DNA of 64,000 nt from contig BJFZ01000004.1 of the NCBI GenBank assembly GCA_014190175.1, positions 10,947 through 74,946 on the forward strand, in the 5' to 3' direction. A model generated the notes under the pieces. It did no database searches. It had not been told where the DNA came from and was given only the letters and a program-made list of their open reading frames with translations. Of this stretch, positions 29,817 to 37,342 are shown piece after piece. A program made the position numbers and the translations under genes. The DNA comes from Actinomycetes bacterium. GTDB taxonomy: Bacteria; Actinomycetota; Actinomycetes; Nanopelagicales; Nanopelagicaceae. The first letter of the stretch is position 1; each line of letters opens with the position of its first letter.

Positions 29817-30565
29817 CAGAGTGCCGTAACAAATGCTGATGAAAATCCTTGTAACCAAATCACAATGTCAACCCAGATACCGGTTATTTGTGCAAGACCT
29901 AACACAATAAGCATGGATCCACCGATTCGGGTAATAATCTTTGGGGAAATTTTGCGATAAATCTTCATGCTGCGTTCAATCCCTAAACCAGCAATCAAAA
30001 ATGGAATTCCCAGACCAATGCAATACCCAAGCGAGAGGAAAGCCCCGCGCACTGCTGATGATTCGGAAAACGCCAATGTCTGAACCGCTGCCAGCGTCGG
30101 TCCAATACAAGGAGTCCAGCCAACAGCAAAGAGCACTCCTAGAAATGGTGCTCCTGCTAAGCCCAACGTTGTGACAATTTTTGGTCGCAACTGCATTTGG
30201 TTTGGTATCACTCCAAGAAAAGCTAAACCCATCAGGACTGTAAATACTCCTAATATTTTTGTCACCAAACTTTGCTGTTCAAGCAAAATACTTCCGGCAC
30301 CTCCAAAAAGTGCACCGTAAGAAATAAAAACTGTGCTAAATCCCAAGATGAACAAGATGGTTCCTAAAAGGACTCTACCGCGAGCCGCTTTTGCAGTTAG
30401 TTCAACTCCAGTTAACCCTGTTACATATGAAAGATAGGCAGGGACTAACGGCAATACGCAAGGTGAAAGAAAAGCAACTATCCCAGCAATTACCGCAATC
30501 GGAAATGACAGTAAAACTGATCCATTTAAGACCTGTTCGGTTAATGAAGTTGCAAGAGCAATCAT
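29816..30565 (-). CDS. ccdA: Thiol-disulfide carrier CcdA
   Basis: 249 residues and six membrane helices; moves reducing equivalents from cytoplasmic thioredoxin across the membrane for apocytochrome c maturation. The two reactive cysteines are in F-L-S-P-C-V-L-P-L-V-P (helix 1) and V-G-W-T-P-C-I-G-P-T-L-A (helix 4). It receives the ResA-like gene upstream with a four-base overlap and passes to resB with ATGA, so the whole pathway is one transcript. Confidence 0.95.
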   Translation of the reverse strand: MIALATSLTEQVLNGSVLLSFPIAVIAGIVAFLSPCVLPLVPAYLSYVTGLTGVELTAKAARGRVLLGTILFILGFSTVFISYGALFGGAGSILLEQQSLVTKILGVFTVLMGLAFLGVIPNQMQLRPKIVTTLGLAGAPFLGVLFAVGWTPCIGPTLAAVQTLAFSESSAVRGAFLSLGYCIGLGIPFLIAGLGIERSMKIYRKISPKIITRIGGSMLIVLGLAQITGIWVDIVIWLQGFSSAFVTAL

Positions 30566-31116
30566 TTAACACTCTCATTATCTATTTTTTCAATTAGATT
30601 CGACAAAGAAGCAACAGTAATGGCTCCTGAAATTCTTGCAGCTACTTTTCTATCTTTGTCTAAAATTATTGTGGTTGGTATAGATGTAACAGGTAATGAG
30701 TTCCTAAATCCTAAAAGGATTTTATCATCAGTGATTGTTGGATATGTAATGTTAAATCTGCGTGAAAAAGCTAACGCAGAATCTTTTGAATCTCTGGTTA
30801 AAATCCCAATAAATTGAGTATTTGGGTACTTCTCCGAAATTGCCTGGAGCCCTGGAGCTTCAGCGCGACAAGGTGAGCACCACGAAGCCCAAATATTTAT
30901 AACTGTGATTTTTCCTTTTTCAATAGAAGTATCTTCACCTGAAATCGATTTTCCATTTATATCAGGCGCTAGTGATCGATTCTCTTTTGCTACAAAGGTT
31001 ACAACTCCATCTCCAGCAACGAAAGATTCTTCACTTACAGATGTCCCACCAGATCCACATCCAGAGAAAATCAAGGAAGACGAAAGTAAAGCTAAAATTG
31101 AGAATCTAGTTTTCAC
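30562..31116 (-). CDS. ResA/TlpA-like thioredoxin lipoprotein
   Basis: 184 residues. Residues 1-20 are a lipoprotein signal ending in the lipobox F-S-G-C, so it should be anchored outside the membrane. The thioredoxin-fold active site W-A-S-W-C-S-P-C-R-A-E is near residue 77, and the cis-Pro region T-S-I-P-T-T follows. In context it is the extracytoplasmic reductant of the CXXCH motif of apocytochromes, fed by CcdA. It overlaps the phosphatase gene upstream by four bases. Confidence 0.92.
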   Translation of the reverse strand: MKTRFSILALLSSSLIFSGCGSGGTSVSEESFVAGDGVVTFVAKENRSLAPDINGKSISGEDTSIEKGKITVINIWASWCSPCRAEAPGLQAISEKYPNTQFIGILTRDSKDSALAFSRRFNITYPTITDDKILLGFRNSLPVTSIPTTIILDKDRKVAARISGAITVASLSNLIEKIDNESVK

Positions 31117-31739
31117 TTCTTCTTAGGAGGAAGTAAATCTTTTGCTGGTTCGCAATATTCAACATCCTCAATCACCCCATCACTATTGAAAACAAAGGTT
31201 GTGATTGACGCTAGTGAGCACTCTCTTTTGCGTGGGTCATGTAATAAAGATCTACCTTGTACATGTGAACGCACGATCCAAATCGGAAGTTGGTGGGATA
31301 CGCAAATTGCTTCAGCACCAATTGAATTATCGCGTGCAGAATAAATTGCTGCCATCATTCTTTCAATCTGTTCTTTGTACGGCTCGCCCCAAGAGGGACG
31401 CCATGGATTCCATAAGTAGCGCCATGTTGATGGGCGGCGCAAAACTCCGTCTCCAACTGAAAAAGGTTTTCCTTCAAAAACATTGGCAGCTTCAATCAAT
31501 CGTGGATCAGTAGTAATCGAAATTCCATGTGCGGCGACAATCGGTGCTGCTGTTTCTTGCGCTCGCTCAAGTGGTGACACATGTATTGCGCGAATCGGAC
31601 GATCTTTGGACCAGTCAGCAACGGCTTCCGCCATTTGAACACCACGGGTGGATAGGTGCCAATTTGGCTGGCGTCCGTATAAGACTTTATTTGGGTTTTC
31701 GACTTCGCCATGACGAAGCACATGTACCCGGGTTTTCAT
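31113..31739 (-). CDS. Histidine phosphatase (phosphoglycerate mutase) family protein
   Basis: 208-residue enzyme of the histidine phosphatase clan. The catalytic motif V-L-R-H-G-E-V is at the N-terminus, with S-P-L-E-R-A-Q-E-T-A near residue 55 and a second His in C-V-S-H-Q-L-P. The substrate is unknown; it is not a true cofactor-dependent glycolytic mutase by length or motif. The start ATG 31739 is chosen over 31751 because TATGAT lies exactly seven bases upstream. It heads the ccs operon, an arrangement I recall from other actinobacteria. Confidence 0.88.
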   Translation of the reverse strand: MKTRVHVLRHGEVENPNKVLYGRQPNWHLSTRGVQMAEAVADWSKDRPIRAIHVSPLERAQETAAPIVAAHGISITTDPRLIEAANVFEGKPFSVGDGVLRRPSTWRYLWNPWRPSWGEPYKEQIERMMAAIYSARDNSIGAEAICVSHQLPIWIVRSHVQGRSLLHDPRKRECSLASITTFVFNSDGVIEDVEYCEPAKDLLPPKKK

Positions 31740-31746
31740 GAGGGAA

Positions 31747-31752
31747 ATCATA
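31747..31752 (-). promoter_or_regulatory. Candidate -10 box, leaderless start of the phosphatase-ccs operon
   Basis: TATGAT on the minus strand, a near-perfect -10 sequence, lies seven bases before ATG 31739. It includes part of the alternative ATG at 31751, which argues against that start. No -35 match or Shine-Dalgarno is seen. Confidence 0.5.
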
Positions 31753-31770
31753 GTGAGGTCGAGATTGGGG

Positions 31771-31776
31771 TAGCGT
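31771..31776 (+). promoter_or_regulatory. Possible -10 box of the helicase-associated gene
   Basis: TAGCGT lies nine bases before ATG 31786, one base beyond the usual leaderless spacing. It sits within the 46-base divergent gap shared with the phosphatase promoter. Confidence 0.25.
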
Positions 31777-31785
31777 TGGCAAGTT

Positions 31786-33996
31786 ATGTCACCTCAATCA
31801 CTCAACTCGCACCCAACCAGATCCCTGGCCCAGGAGTTACGGGCGCGCAATGATGAGCAATTGAGGGCGCTTTTAGCAGCAAGAGGCGATCTTTTGTCGC
31901 CATTACCTACTGATATCTCCGCTCTTGCCTCCCGAGCAAGTGCTCCCCCAAGTATTTCCAGAGCATTAGATTCCCTTAATCTTTGGGAGATTCAAGTTCT
32001 TGAAGCTCTCGTCGCGTTACCAGAACCAATCACAATTGAATCAGTAATTGCTGCCACTTCAGAGGATGCCAAATTAGTTATTGAAAAACTAATTTCACTT
32101 GCGCTGGTCTTCCCAGATGAAGATCAAATCAGAGTTCTCAACGCAATACGCGATTCAGTAGGAAATGAACCAACTGGACTTGGACCCGTGCTTGGATTGT
32201 TGAGTTCAAACGCGATAAAAAAAATTAGTGATGCGCCAGAAAATGCGCGAACAGTACTTGATCGCTTAACTTGGGGACCGCCAAGAGGCAGTGTTTCAGA
32301 TATTAAAAAACCAGGAGTCGCCATCAAATGGTTACTTGATAATGATTTACTCTTGGCTGTAGATAGCAAAACGGTTGTACTACCTAGAGAAATTGGAATA
32401 TATCTTCGTGGCGGAAAAATTCACCGCGAACTTCAAAATAAACCAACTGATTATCGCGGTCGCGAATTTACCCAAAGCGAAATAGATAAGAGTGCGGTTG
32501 GGGCAATTATCACTTTGTTACATCAAACTGAAGAGTTGATGAAATTTTGGGCAGGAGAACCTCCAGCAATTCTAAGATCTGGCGGTATCGGCGTTAGAGA
32601 AGTAAAGAAGGCGGCCGATGCGCTTGGTGTGGATGAGAATTATCTAGTTTTTATCGCTGAACTTTCTTATATTTGTGGGCTAGTTACCGTTGATCGAGAA
32701 GAAGAATTACTCCCAACTTCTGCATTTGATCTTTGGCTAAATTCAACTCATGATGAACGTTGGCAACTCATAGTAAATGGATGGTTAACAACGTCAAGAG
32801 TGAGTGGATTAGTCGGAAAAAATGAAGCGAGATACATCTCTGCACTTGGTCCTGAGATTGATAGAGCAGCAGCTGCCAATTTACGGGGCTTATTTCTTAA
32901 GTTAGTTGCCGAGATTTCCCCTTGTGCGCCTGACTTATCCGCATTGTCACAAAGAGTTCGATGGGAGCGGCCACGACGTGGAGTTGGATTACACACCGAT
33001 ATTGCAAATTGGAGTTCCCGAGAAGCCGAGTGGCTTGGAATTACCGGACGAGGGGCCATCTCTTCTTTTGGTTCGGCAATTCTGGCTGGAAAAGATGATT
33101 CGGGTTTAAGTAAAGCCTTGCCAAAAGAGATCGACCATATTTTGATTCAAGCAGATAACACCGCAATTGCGCCAGGTCCACTTCGCCTTGATCTTGCCCA
33201 AGAACTTTCGCTAATCGCAAATGTTGAAAGCAAAGGTGGGGCTACTGCCTATCGTTTCAGTGAGAACTCGATCAGGCGGGGCTTAGATAATGGTCGCAGT
33301 AGCGATGAAATAAATATATTTCTCACCAAAATTTCGAAAACTTCAATCCCGCAACCTCTCGCATATTTAATTGCTGATGTTGGTAAGCGACATGGAAAAT
33401 TAAGAGTAGGCATTGGTTGGAGTTCATATATTCGGTGTGAAGATGAATCAGTTGTAAATGCAATACTCGCTGACAGACGGACCGCCCATTTACAATTGCG
33501 AAAAATCGCACCACAGGTTTTATTTACTGAAATCGACACAGAAGAAGCTGTGAATACTTTGATTGAAGCCGGTTTCTTGCCTGCAATTGAGGGACGCGAT
33601 GGAGCGCTTGTCACACGCAAAAGATCTGCAGCCCGGGCAATCTCAAAAACTCGTCCACCTAGAGTTATTGGAGATTATGAAATTCCGCGTGATGAACTTT
33701 TGACTGCGGCACTTCGCGCATTGCGAGCTGGTGATCGCGCTTCAGCGAAACGAAGTGGTGTTCCAACAACTGTTGCAAGTGCCACTCCAAGTGAAACGAT
33801 GGCGGCATTAACTGTTGCCATTAAAAGCAAGGAGACGCTAGTTATTGGATATGCCGATTCTGATGGTGGAGTCAGTCAGCGAATCATCGACCCGATCCAA
33901 GTTATGGCTGGCGTGCTTGTGGCCTATGACCATGGCAATGATGAAGTCTTGCGATTCCCAGTTTCACGGATAAACGGCATCGCCTTAGTCGAATAG
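31786..33996 (+). CDS. Helicase-associated protein with XPB/Ssl2-like N-terminal-type domain and WYL-like end
   Basis: 736 residues, without Walker motifs, so not itself an ATPase. It resembles the large actinobacterial 'helicase-associated domain' family (M. tuberculosis Rv0862c type) found beside XPB helicases. Residues 1-130 look like winged-helix DNA-binding repeats (E-L-R-A-R-N-D-E-Q-L-R-A-L-L). Residues 430-610 resemble the domain related to the XPB N-terminus (I-L-I-Q-A-D-N-T-A-I-A-P-G-P). The last 60 residues (L-V-I-G-Y-A-D-S-D-G-G, R-I-I-D-P-I-Q-V) resemble a WYL ligand-binding domain. The function is unproven; a role in DNA repair with XPB is inferred from context. Confidence 0.82.
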   Translation: MSPQSLNSHPTRSLAQELRARNDEQLRALLAARGDLLSPLPTDISALASRASAPPSISRALDSLNLWEIQVLEALVALPEPITIESVIAATSEDAKLVIEKLISLALVFPDEDQIRVLNAIRDSVGNEPTGLGPVLGLLSSNAIKKISDAPENARTVLDRLTWGPPRGSVSDIKKPGVAIKWLLDNDLLLAVDSKTVVLPREIGIYLRGGKIHRELQNKPTDYRGREFTQSEIDKSAVGAIITLLHQTEELMKFWAGEPPAILRSGGIGVREVKKAADALGVDENYLVFIAELSYICGLVTVDREEELLPTSAFDLWLNSTHDERWQLIVNGWLTTSRVSGLVGKNEARYISALGPEIDRAAAANLRGLFLKLVAEISPCAPDLSALSQRVRWERPRRGVGLHTDIANWSSREAEWLGITGRGAISSFGSAILAGKDDSGLSKALPKEIDHILIQADNTAIAPGPLRLDLAQELSLIANVESKGGATAYRFSENSIRRGLDNGRSSDEINIFLTKISKTSIPQPLAYLIADVGKRHGKLRVGIGWSSYIRCEDESVVNAILADRRTAHLQLRKIAPQVLFTEIDTEEAVNTLIEAGFLPAIEGRDGALVTRKRSAARAISKTRPPRVIGDYEIPRDELLTAALRALRAGDRASAKRSGVPTTVASATPSETMAALTVAIKSKETLVIGYADSDGGVSQRIIDPIQVMAGVLVAYDHGNDEVLRFPVSRINGIALVE

Positions 33997-34030
33997 GGCA
34001 GACTTAGCACTTGGGAAAAAGGGGTGGTTA

Positions 34031-35107
34031 ATGAGTTCGCAACTTTTGGAGCAACTAGAACGATTAGTGCGCTGCCAATCCCCAACTTCAGATTTATCAG
34101 CATGCCAAGCAGTCATAAATCTAGCCGCAGAGATTGCTAGTGAAGTTTTAAATCAGCCCGCACAAATTCGCGAAATTGAAAATCGCCCAGTTTTTTGGTG
34201 GGGCGATCTGAACCCTGAAATTGTTTTGCTCACCCACCTAGACACAGTTTGGCCGATCGACTCATTTGCACCTATTTGGGAAATCAAAGATAACCGAATC
34301 ACCGGTCCTGGTGTTTTTGATATGAAAGCCGGATTTATTCAAGCACTTTATGCACTTCGCGGGGTTAGTGGATCCGTTGCTCTCATTGCAACTACTGATG
34401 AAGAAAGTGGATCTCATTCATCCAAAAAACTAATTGAAGATTTATCACGCAATGCCCGAGCTGTTTTAGTTTTTGAGGCATCTGTAGATGGTGCAGTAAA
34501 GATTGGAAGAAAAGGTAGTGCTGATTTCAAAGTTACAGTTACTGGCAAGGCTGCCCATGCTGGATTAGAACCAGAAAAAGGTATTAACGCTAGTACTGAA
34601 CTTTCACAATTAGTCTTACAAATTGCCAAATTGGAAAATCCAGAATTTGGAACAACTGTTGTCCCAACCACTATGACATCGGGAAGTACCACTAATACTG
34701 TCCCAGCATTGGCATCTGTAGATATTGATGTACGTTCATTTAAAGCCGCTGAGTTAAATCGGATTTCTGCAGCGCTAAAATCTTTAGTTCCACAAAATCT
34801 AGAGGCTAAAATCACTGTCACTGGACAAATTAATCGTCCGCCACTTGAGTTAACTTCAACTCAATCGCTATTTGAGCGAGCAAAAGAAGTTAATGCCGGT
34901 TTAGGAAGACCTCCTTTGGTTGGCGTTTCTGTAGGCGGAGTTAGTGATGGAAATTTTGCTGCCGCTGTAGGAGCCCCGACACTTGATGGATTGGGTGCAA
35001 TTGGCGGTGGAGCCCATGCTCAAGGAGAATGGGTTAAGGCAGATTCCATTGATTCGCAAATTACATTTATAAATGCATTAATTACTGATCTTATTGAGAG
35101 GCCTTAA
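34031..35107 (+). CDS. M20 family metallopeptidase (carboxypeptidase G2/ArgE-like)
   Basis: 358-residue zinc peptidase. Metal ligands and catalytic residues can be placed: H-L-D-T-V-W-P (His and Asp), G-P-G-V-F-D-M-K (bridging Asp), T-D-E-E-S-G (catalytic Glu), F-E-A-S-V and the final His in G-G-G-A-H-A-Q-G-E. A dimerisation domain lies between (G-K-A-A-H-A-G). Substrates in this family are N-acyl or peptide-bonded amino acids; the closest look is carboxypeptidase G2-like. AAAGGGG precedes the ATG. It is wedged between the two XPB-related genes with two bases before the helicase. Confidence 0.9.
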   Translation: MSSQLLEQLERLVRCQSPTSDLSACQAVINLAAEIASEVLNQPAQIREIENRPVFWWGDLNPEIVLLTHLDTVWPIDSFAPIWEIKDNRITGPGVFDMKAGFIQALYALRGVSGSVALIATTDEESGSHSSKKLIEDLSRNARAVLVFEASVDGAVKIGRKGSADFKVTVTGKAAHAGLEPEKGINASTELSQLVLQIAKLENPEFGTTVVPTTMTSGSTTNTVPALASVDIDVRSFKAAELNRISAALKSLVPQNLEAKITVTGQINRPPLELTSTQSLFERAKEVNAGLGRPPLVGVSVGGVSDGNFAAAVGAPTLDGLGAIGGGAHAQGEWVKADSIDSQITFINALITDLIERP

Positions 35108-35109
35108 TA

Positions 35110-36771
35110 ATGAGCGAAGGTCCACTAATTGTTCAGAGCGATAAAACTCTCCTGCTTGAAATAGACCATGTGTTAGCTGATGAATGCCGAAAAGCTATTG
35201 CTCCGTTTGCTGAATTAGAAAGATCTCCAGAACATATCCACACATATAGATTGACTAATCTAGGACTGTGGAATGCACGCGCTGCAGGTCATGATGCAGA
35301 AGCCGTAATTGATATTTTATTGCGTTATTCACGGTATTCAGTTCCACATGCATTGCTGGTTGATATTGCGGAAACTATGGATCGCTACGGAAGACTTCGA
35401 CTTGAAGCCCATCCGGTACACGGATTAATTCTGACCTCTACTGATGCTGCAGTCTTAGAAGAAGTACTACGTGCAAAAAAAATAGCGCCCATGTTCGGTC
35501 CGCGAATTGATCCTGAAACAGTTGTAGTTTTTGCAAGTGAACGTGGACGTCTAAAACAAAGTTTATTACGTCTTGGTTGGCCGGCTGAAGATATGGCTGG
35601 ATATGTAGATGGTGAAGCACATCCAATCTCACTTGTAGAAAAAGATTGGAAGTTGCGGACTTACCAAAAAATGGCAGCTGAAGGTTTTTGGCATGGAGGT
35701 TCAGGTGTAATCGTTTTGCCTTGTGGTGCCGGAAAAACCATGGTGGGTGCTGCGGCGATGGCACTAGCCAAAGCAACAACTTTAATTTTGGTAACAAATA
35801 CAGTCGCTGCAAGACAATGGCGGAATGAGTTGCTGCTTAAAACCTCGCTAACTGAGGATGAAATTGGCGAATACTCAGGAACTAAAAAAGAAATCAAACC
35901 AGTCACAATCGCCACTTATCAAGTGCTGACAACTAAAAAAGGTGGGGTGTACGCGCATTTAGATCTATTTGATTCACATGACTGGGGATTAATTATTTAT
36001 GATGAGGTTCATTTACTTCCTGCGCCAGTCTTTAGATTTACAGCAGATATCCAATCTCGCCGGCGACTTGGCTTAACAGCAACGCTTGTTCGTGAAGATG
36101 GAATGGAGGGTGAAGTTTTTTCACTCATTGGTCCAAAACGATACGACGTTCCATGGAAAGAAATTGAGGCTCAAGGTTATATTGCCCCTGCTGAATGTAT
36201 TGAAGTTCGCGTTAATTTAACTGATGCGGAAAGACTTCTTTATGCGACTTCAGAACCAGAAAATCGTTACCGAACATGCGCAACAACGTTAACCAAAACT
36301 AATGTCGCGAAATTTATCGCTGAGAAGCATCAAGGTGAGCAGGTTTTAGTAATTGGACAGTATCTTGACCAACTTGCGATACTTAGCGAGACTCTGGGTG
36401 TGCCAGTAATAACTGGAGATACCCCTATAAAAGAGCGCGAATCGCTATTCCAACTATTTAGGGACGGGGAAGTTAAAACTTTGGTTGTTTCCAAAGTCGC
36501 AAATTTCTCAATTGATTTACCTGAAGCCACTATTGCAATTCAAGTATCGGGAGCCTTTGGATCACGTCAAGAAGAGGCGCAAAGATTAGGCAGAATTTTG
36601 CGACCAAAATCAGATGGTCGGGGAGCACGTTTTTACACCTTAGTTGCTCGGGACACTATCGATCAAGATTTCGCGCAGAACAGGCAAAGATTTTTGACTG
36701 AACAAGGTTATGCATATCAAATTGTTGATGCAGATGACATTCTCTCTGGTGATAATAAATTAGGAAGCTAA
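35110..36771 (+). CDS. XPB/RAD25-type DNA helicase
   Basis: 553-residue superfamily 2 helicase of the bacterial XPB type. Residues 1-170 form the damage-recognition-like N-terminal domain (P-L-I-V-Q-S-D-K-T-L-L-L-E). Walker A is L-P-C-G-A-G-K-T near residue 205, followed by I-I-Y-D-E-V-H near 298, L-T-A-T-L-V-R-E-D, and motif VI Q-R-L-G-R-I-L-R-P near 495. XPB homologues unwind DNA 3' to 5' and are linked to repair. Start two bases after the peptidase stop, so the three genes form one transcription unit. Confidence 0.94.
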   Translation: MSEGPLIVQSDKTLLLEIDHVLADECRKAIAPFAELERSPEHIHTYRLTNLGLWNARAAGHDAEAVIDILLRYSRYSVPHALLVDIAETMDRYGRLRLEAHPVHGLILTSTDAAVLEEVLRAKKIAPMFGPRIDPETVVVFASERGRLKQSLLRLGWPAEDMAGYVDGEAHPISLVEKDWKLRTYQKMAAEGFWHGGSGVIVLPCGAGKTMVGAAAMALAKATTLILVTNTVAARQWRNELLLKTSLTEDEIGEYSGTKKEIKPVTIATYQVLTTKKGGVYAHLDLFDSHDWGLIIYDEVHLLPAPVFRFTADIQSRRRLGLTATLVREDGMEGEVFSLIGPKRYDVPWKEIEAQGYIAPAECIEVRVNLTDAERLLYATSEPENRYRTCATTLTKTNVAKFIAEKHQGEQVLVIGQYLDQLAILSETLGVPVITGDTPIKERESLFQLFRDGEVKTLVVSKVANFSIDLPEATIAIQVSGAFGSRQEEAQRLGRILRPKSDGRGARFYTLVARDTIDQDFAQNRQRFLTEQGYAYQIVDADDILSGDNKLGS

Positions 36772-36775
36772 TAAA

Positions 36776-37015
36776 TTATGAAATTAACGCTTTCCTAAAT
36801 CTTATTTCATTAAGTTTAAAAAAATCATGATTTTTACCATTAATTAAAATTACCGGAACTTGTTCTCCATATTTTTCTTCTAACTCTATATTTTTATCAA
36901 TATAAATTATTTCGATCGTAAATGATAACTCTTGTTGAATTAGGACAACTTCATCTCTCATCGCATGACAAAGATGACACCCATGCCGAGAATAAATAGT
37001 AACTTTGGCTGTCAT
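36776..37015 (-). CDS. Glutaredoxin-like thiol protein
   Basis: 79 residues with a thioredoxin fold: the redox site is H-G-C-H-L-C-H-A-M near residue 12, and V-P-V-I-L-I-N-G supplies the cis-Pro. It belongs to the small DUF836/NrdH-like group. Electron donor and target are unknown. Its ATG overlaps the stop of the upstream 95-residue gene (ATGA), and its end is four bases from the convergent helicase stop. Confidence 0.82.
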   Translation of the reverse strand: MTAKVTIYSRHGCHLCHAMRDEVVLIQQELSFTIEIIYIDKNIELEEKYGEQVPVILINGKNHDFFKLNEIRFRKALIS

Positions 37016-37299
37016 TTGCTTGAAATTATCCGATCAAGCAATTCCTGCAAAACAAAAGTCAATTCAGTCTTTGCCTTAGTTGAGTTTTCTTCAAAATCTT
37101 TAAGGAACTTCTCAATAGCTCCTTCTGAAATTGGACCAATTAATGGACCATACTTGTGGGCAAAATTTTGTTGGACGAAATCACCAAGTGCACGAGCCAA
37201 ATCGCTACGCAGATCAGATAGCTCAGGTTGCTTACTCTGATTTTTTTGCTCTTTGGCCGCCCGTTTAATTCCTGCGCTAGCCAATTCTTCCGAATTCAC
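37012..37299 (-). CDS. Small helical protein of unknown function
   Basis: 95 residues, not recognised. It is highly charged and predicted mostly helical: a Lys- and Gln-rich start (A-A-K-E-Q-K-N-Q-S-K-Q) is followed by L-R-S-D-L-A-R-A-L-G-D-F-V-Q-Q-N-F and amphipathic helices to the end; no Cys, signal peptide or membrane segment. It uses a GTG start with a strong AAGAGGAG six bases upstream, which supports real translation. It is coupled to the glutaredoxin gene, so it could be a partner of that protein, but nothing in the sequence proves this. Confidence 0.6.
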   Translation of the reverse strand: MNSEELASAGIKRAAKEQKNQSKQPELSDLRSDLARALGDFVQQNFAHKYGPLIGPISEGAIEKFLKDFEENSTKAKTELTFVLQELLDRIISSK

Positions 37300-37330
37300 T
37301 TCAAGCTCCTCTTGAGTCCAATAAAACTGC

Positions 37331-37336
37331 TACGGT
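37331..37336 (+). promoter_or_regulatory. Candidate -10 box, leaderless start of the secreted metalloprotease-like gene
   Basis: TACGGT lies six bases before ATG 37343, with no Shine-Dalgarno between. It lies in the 43-base gap divergent from the small unknown gene. Confidence 0.4.
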
Positions 37337-37342
37337 TTTTCC

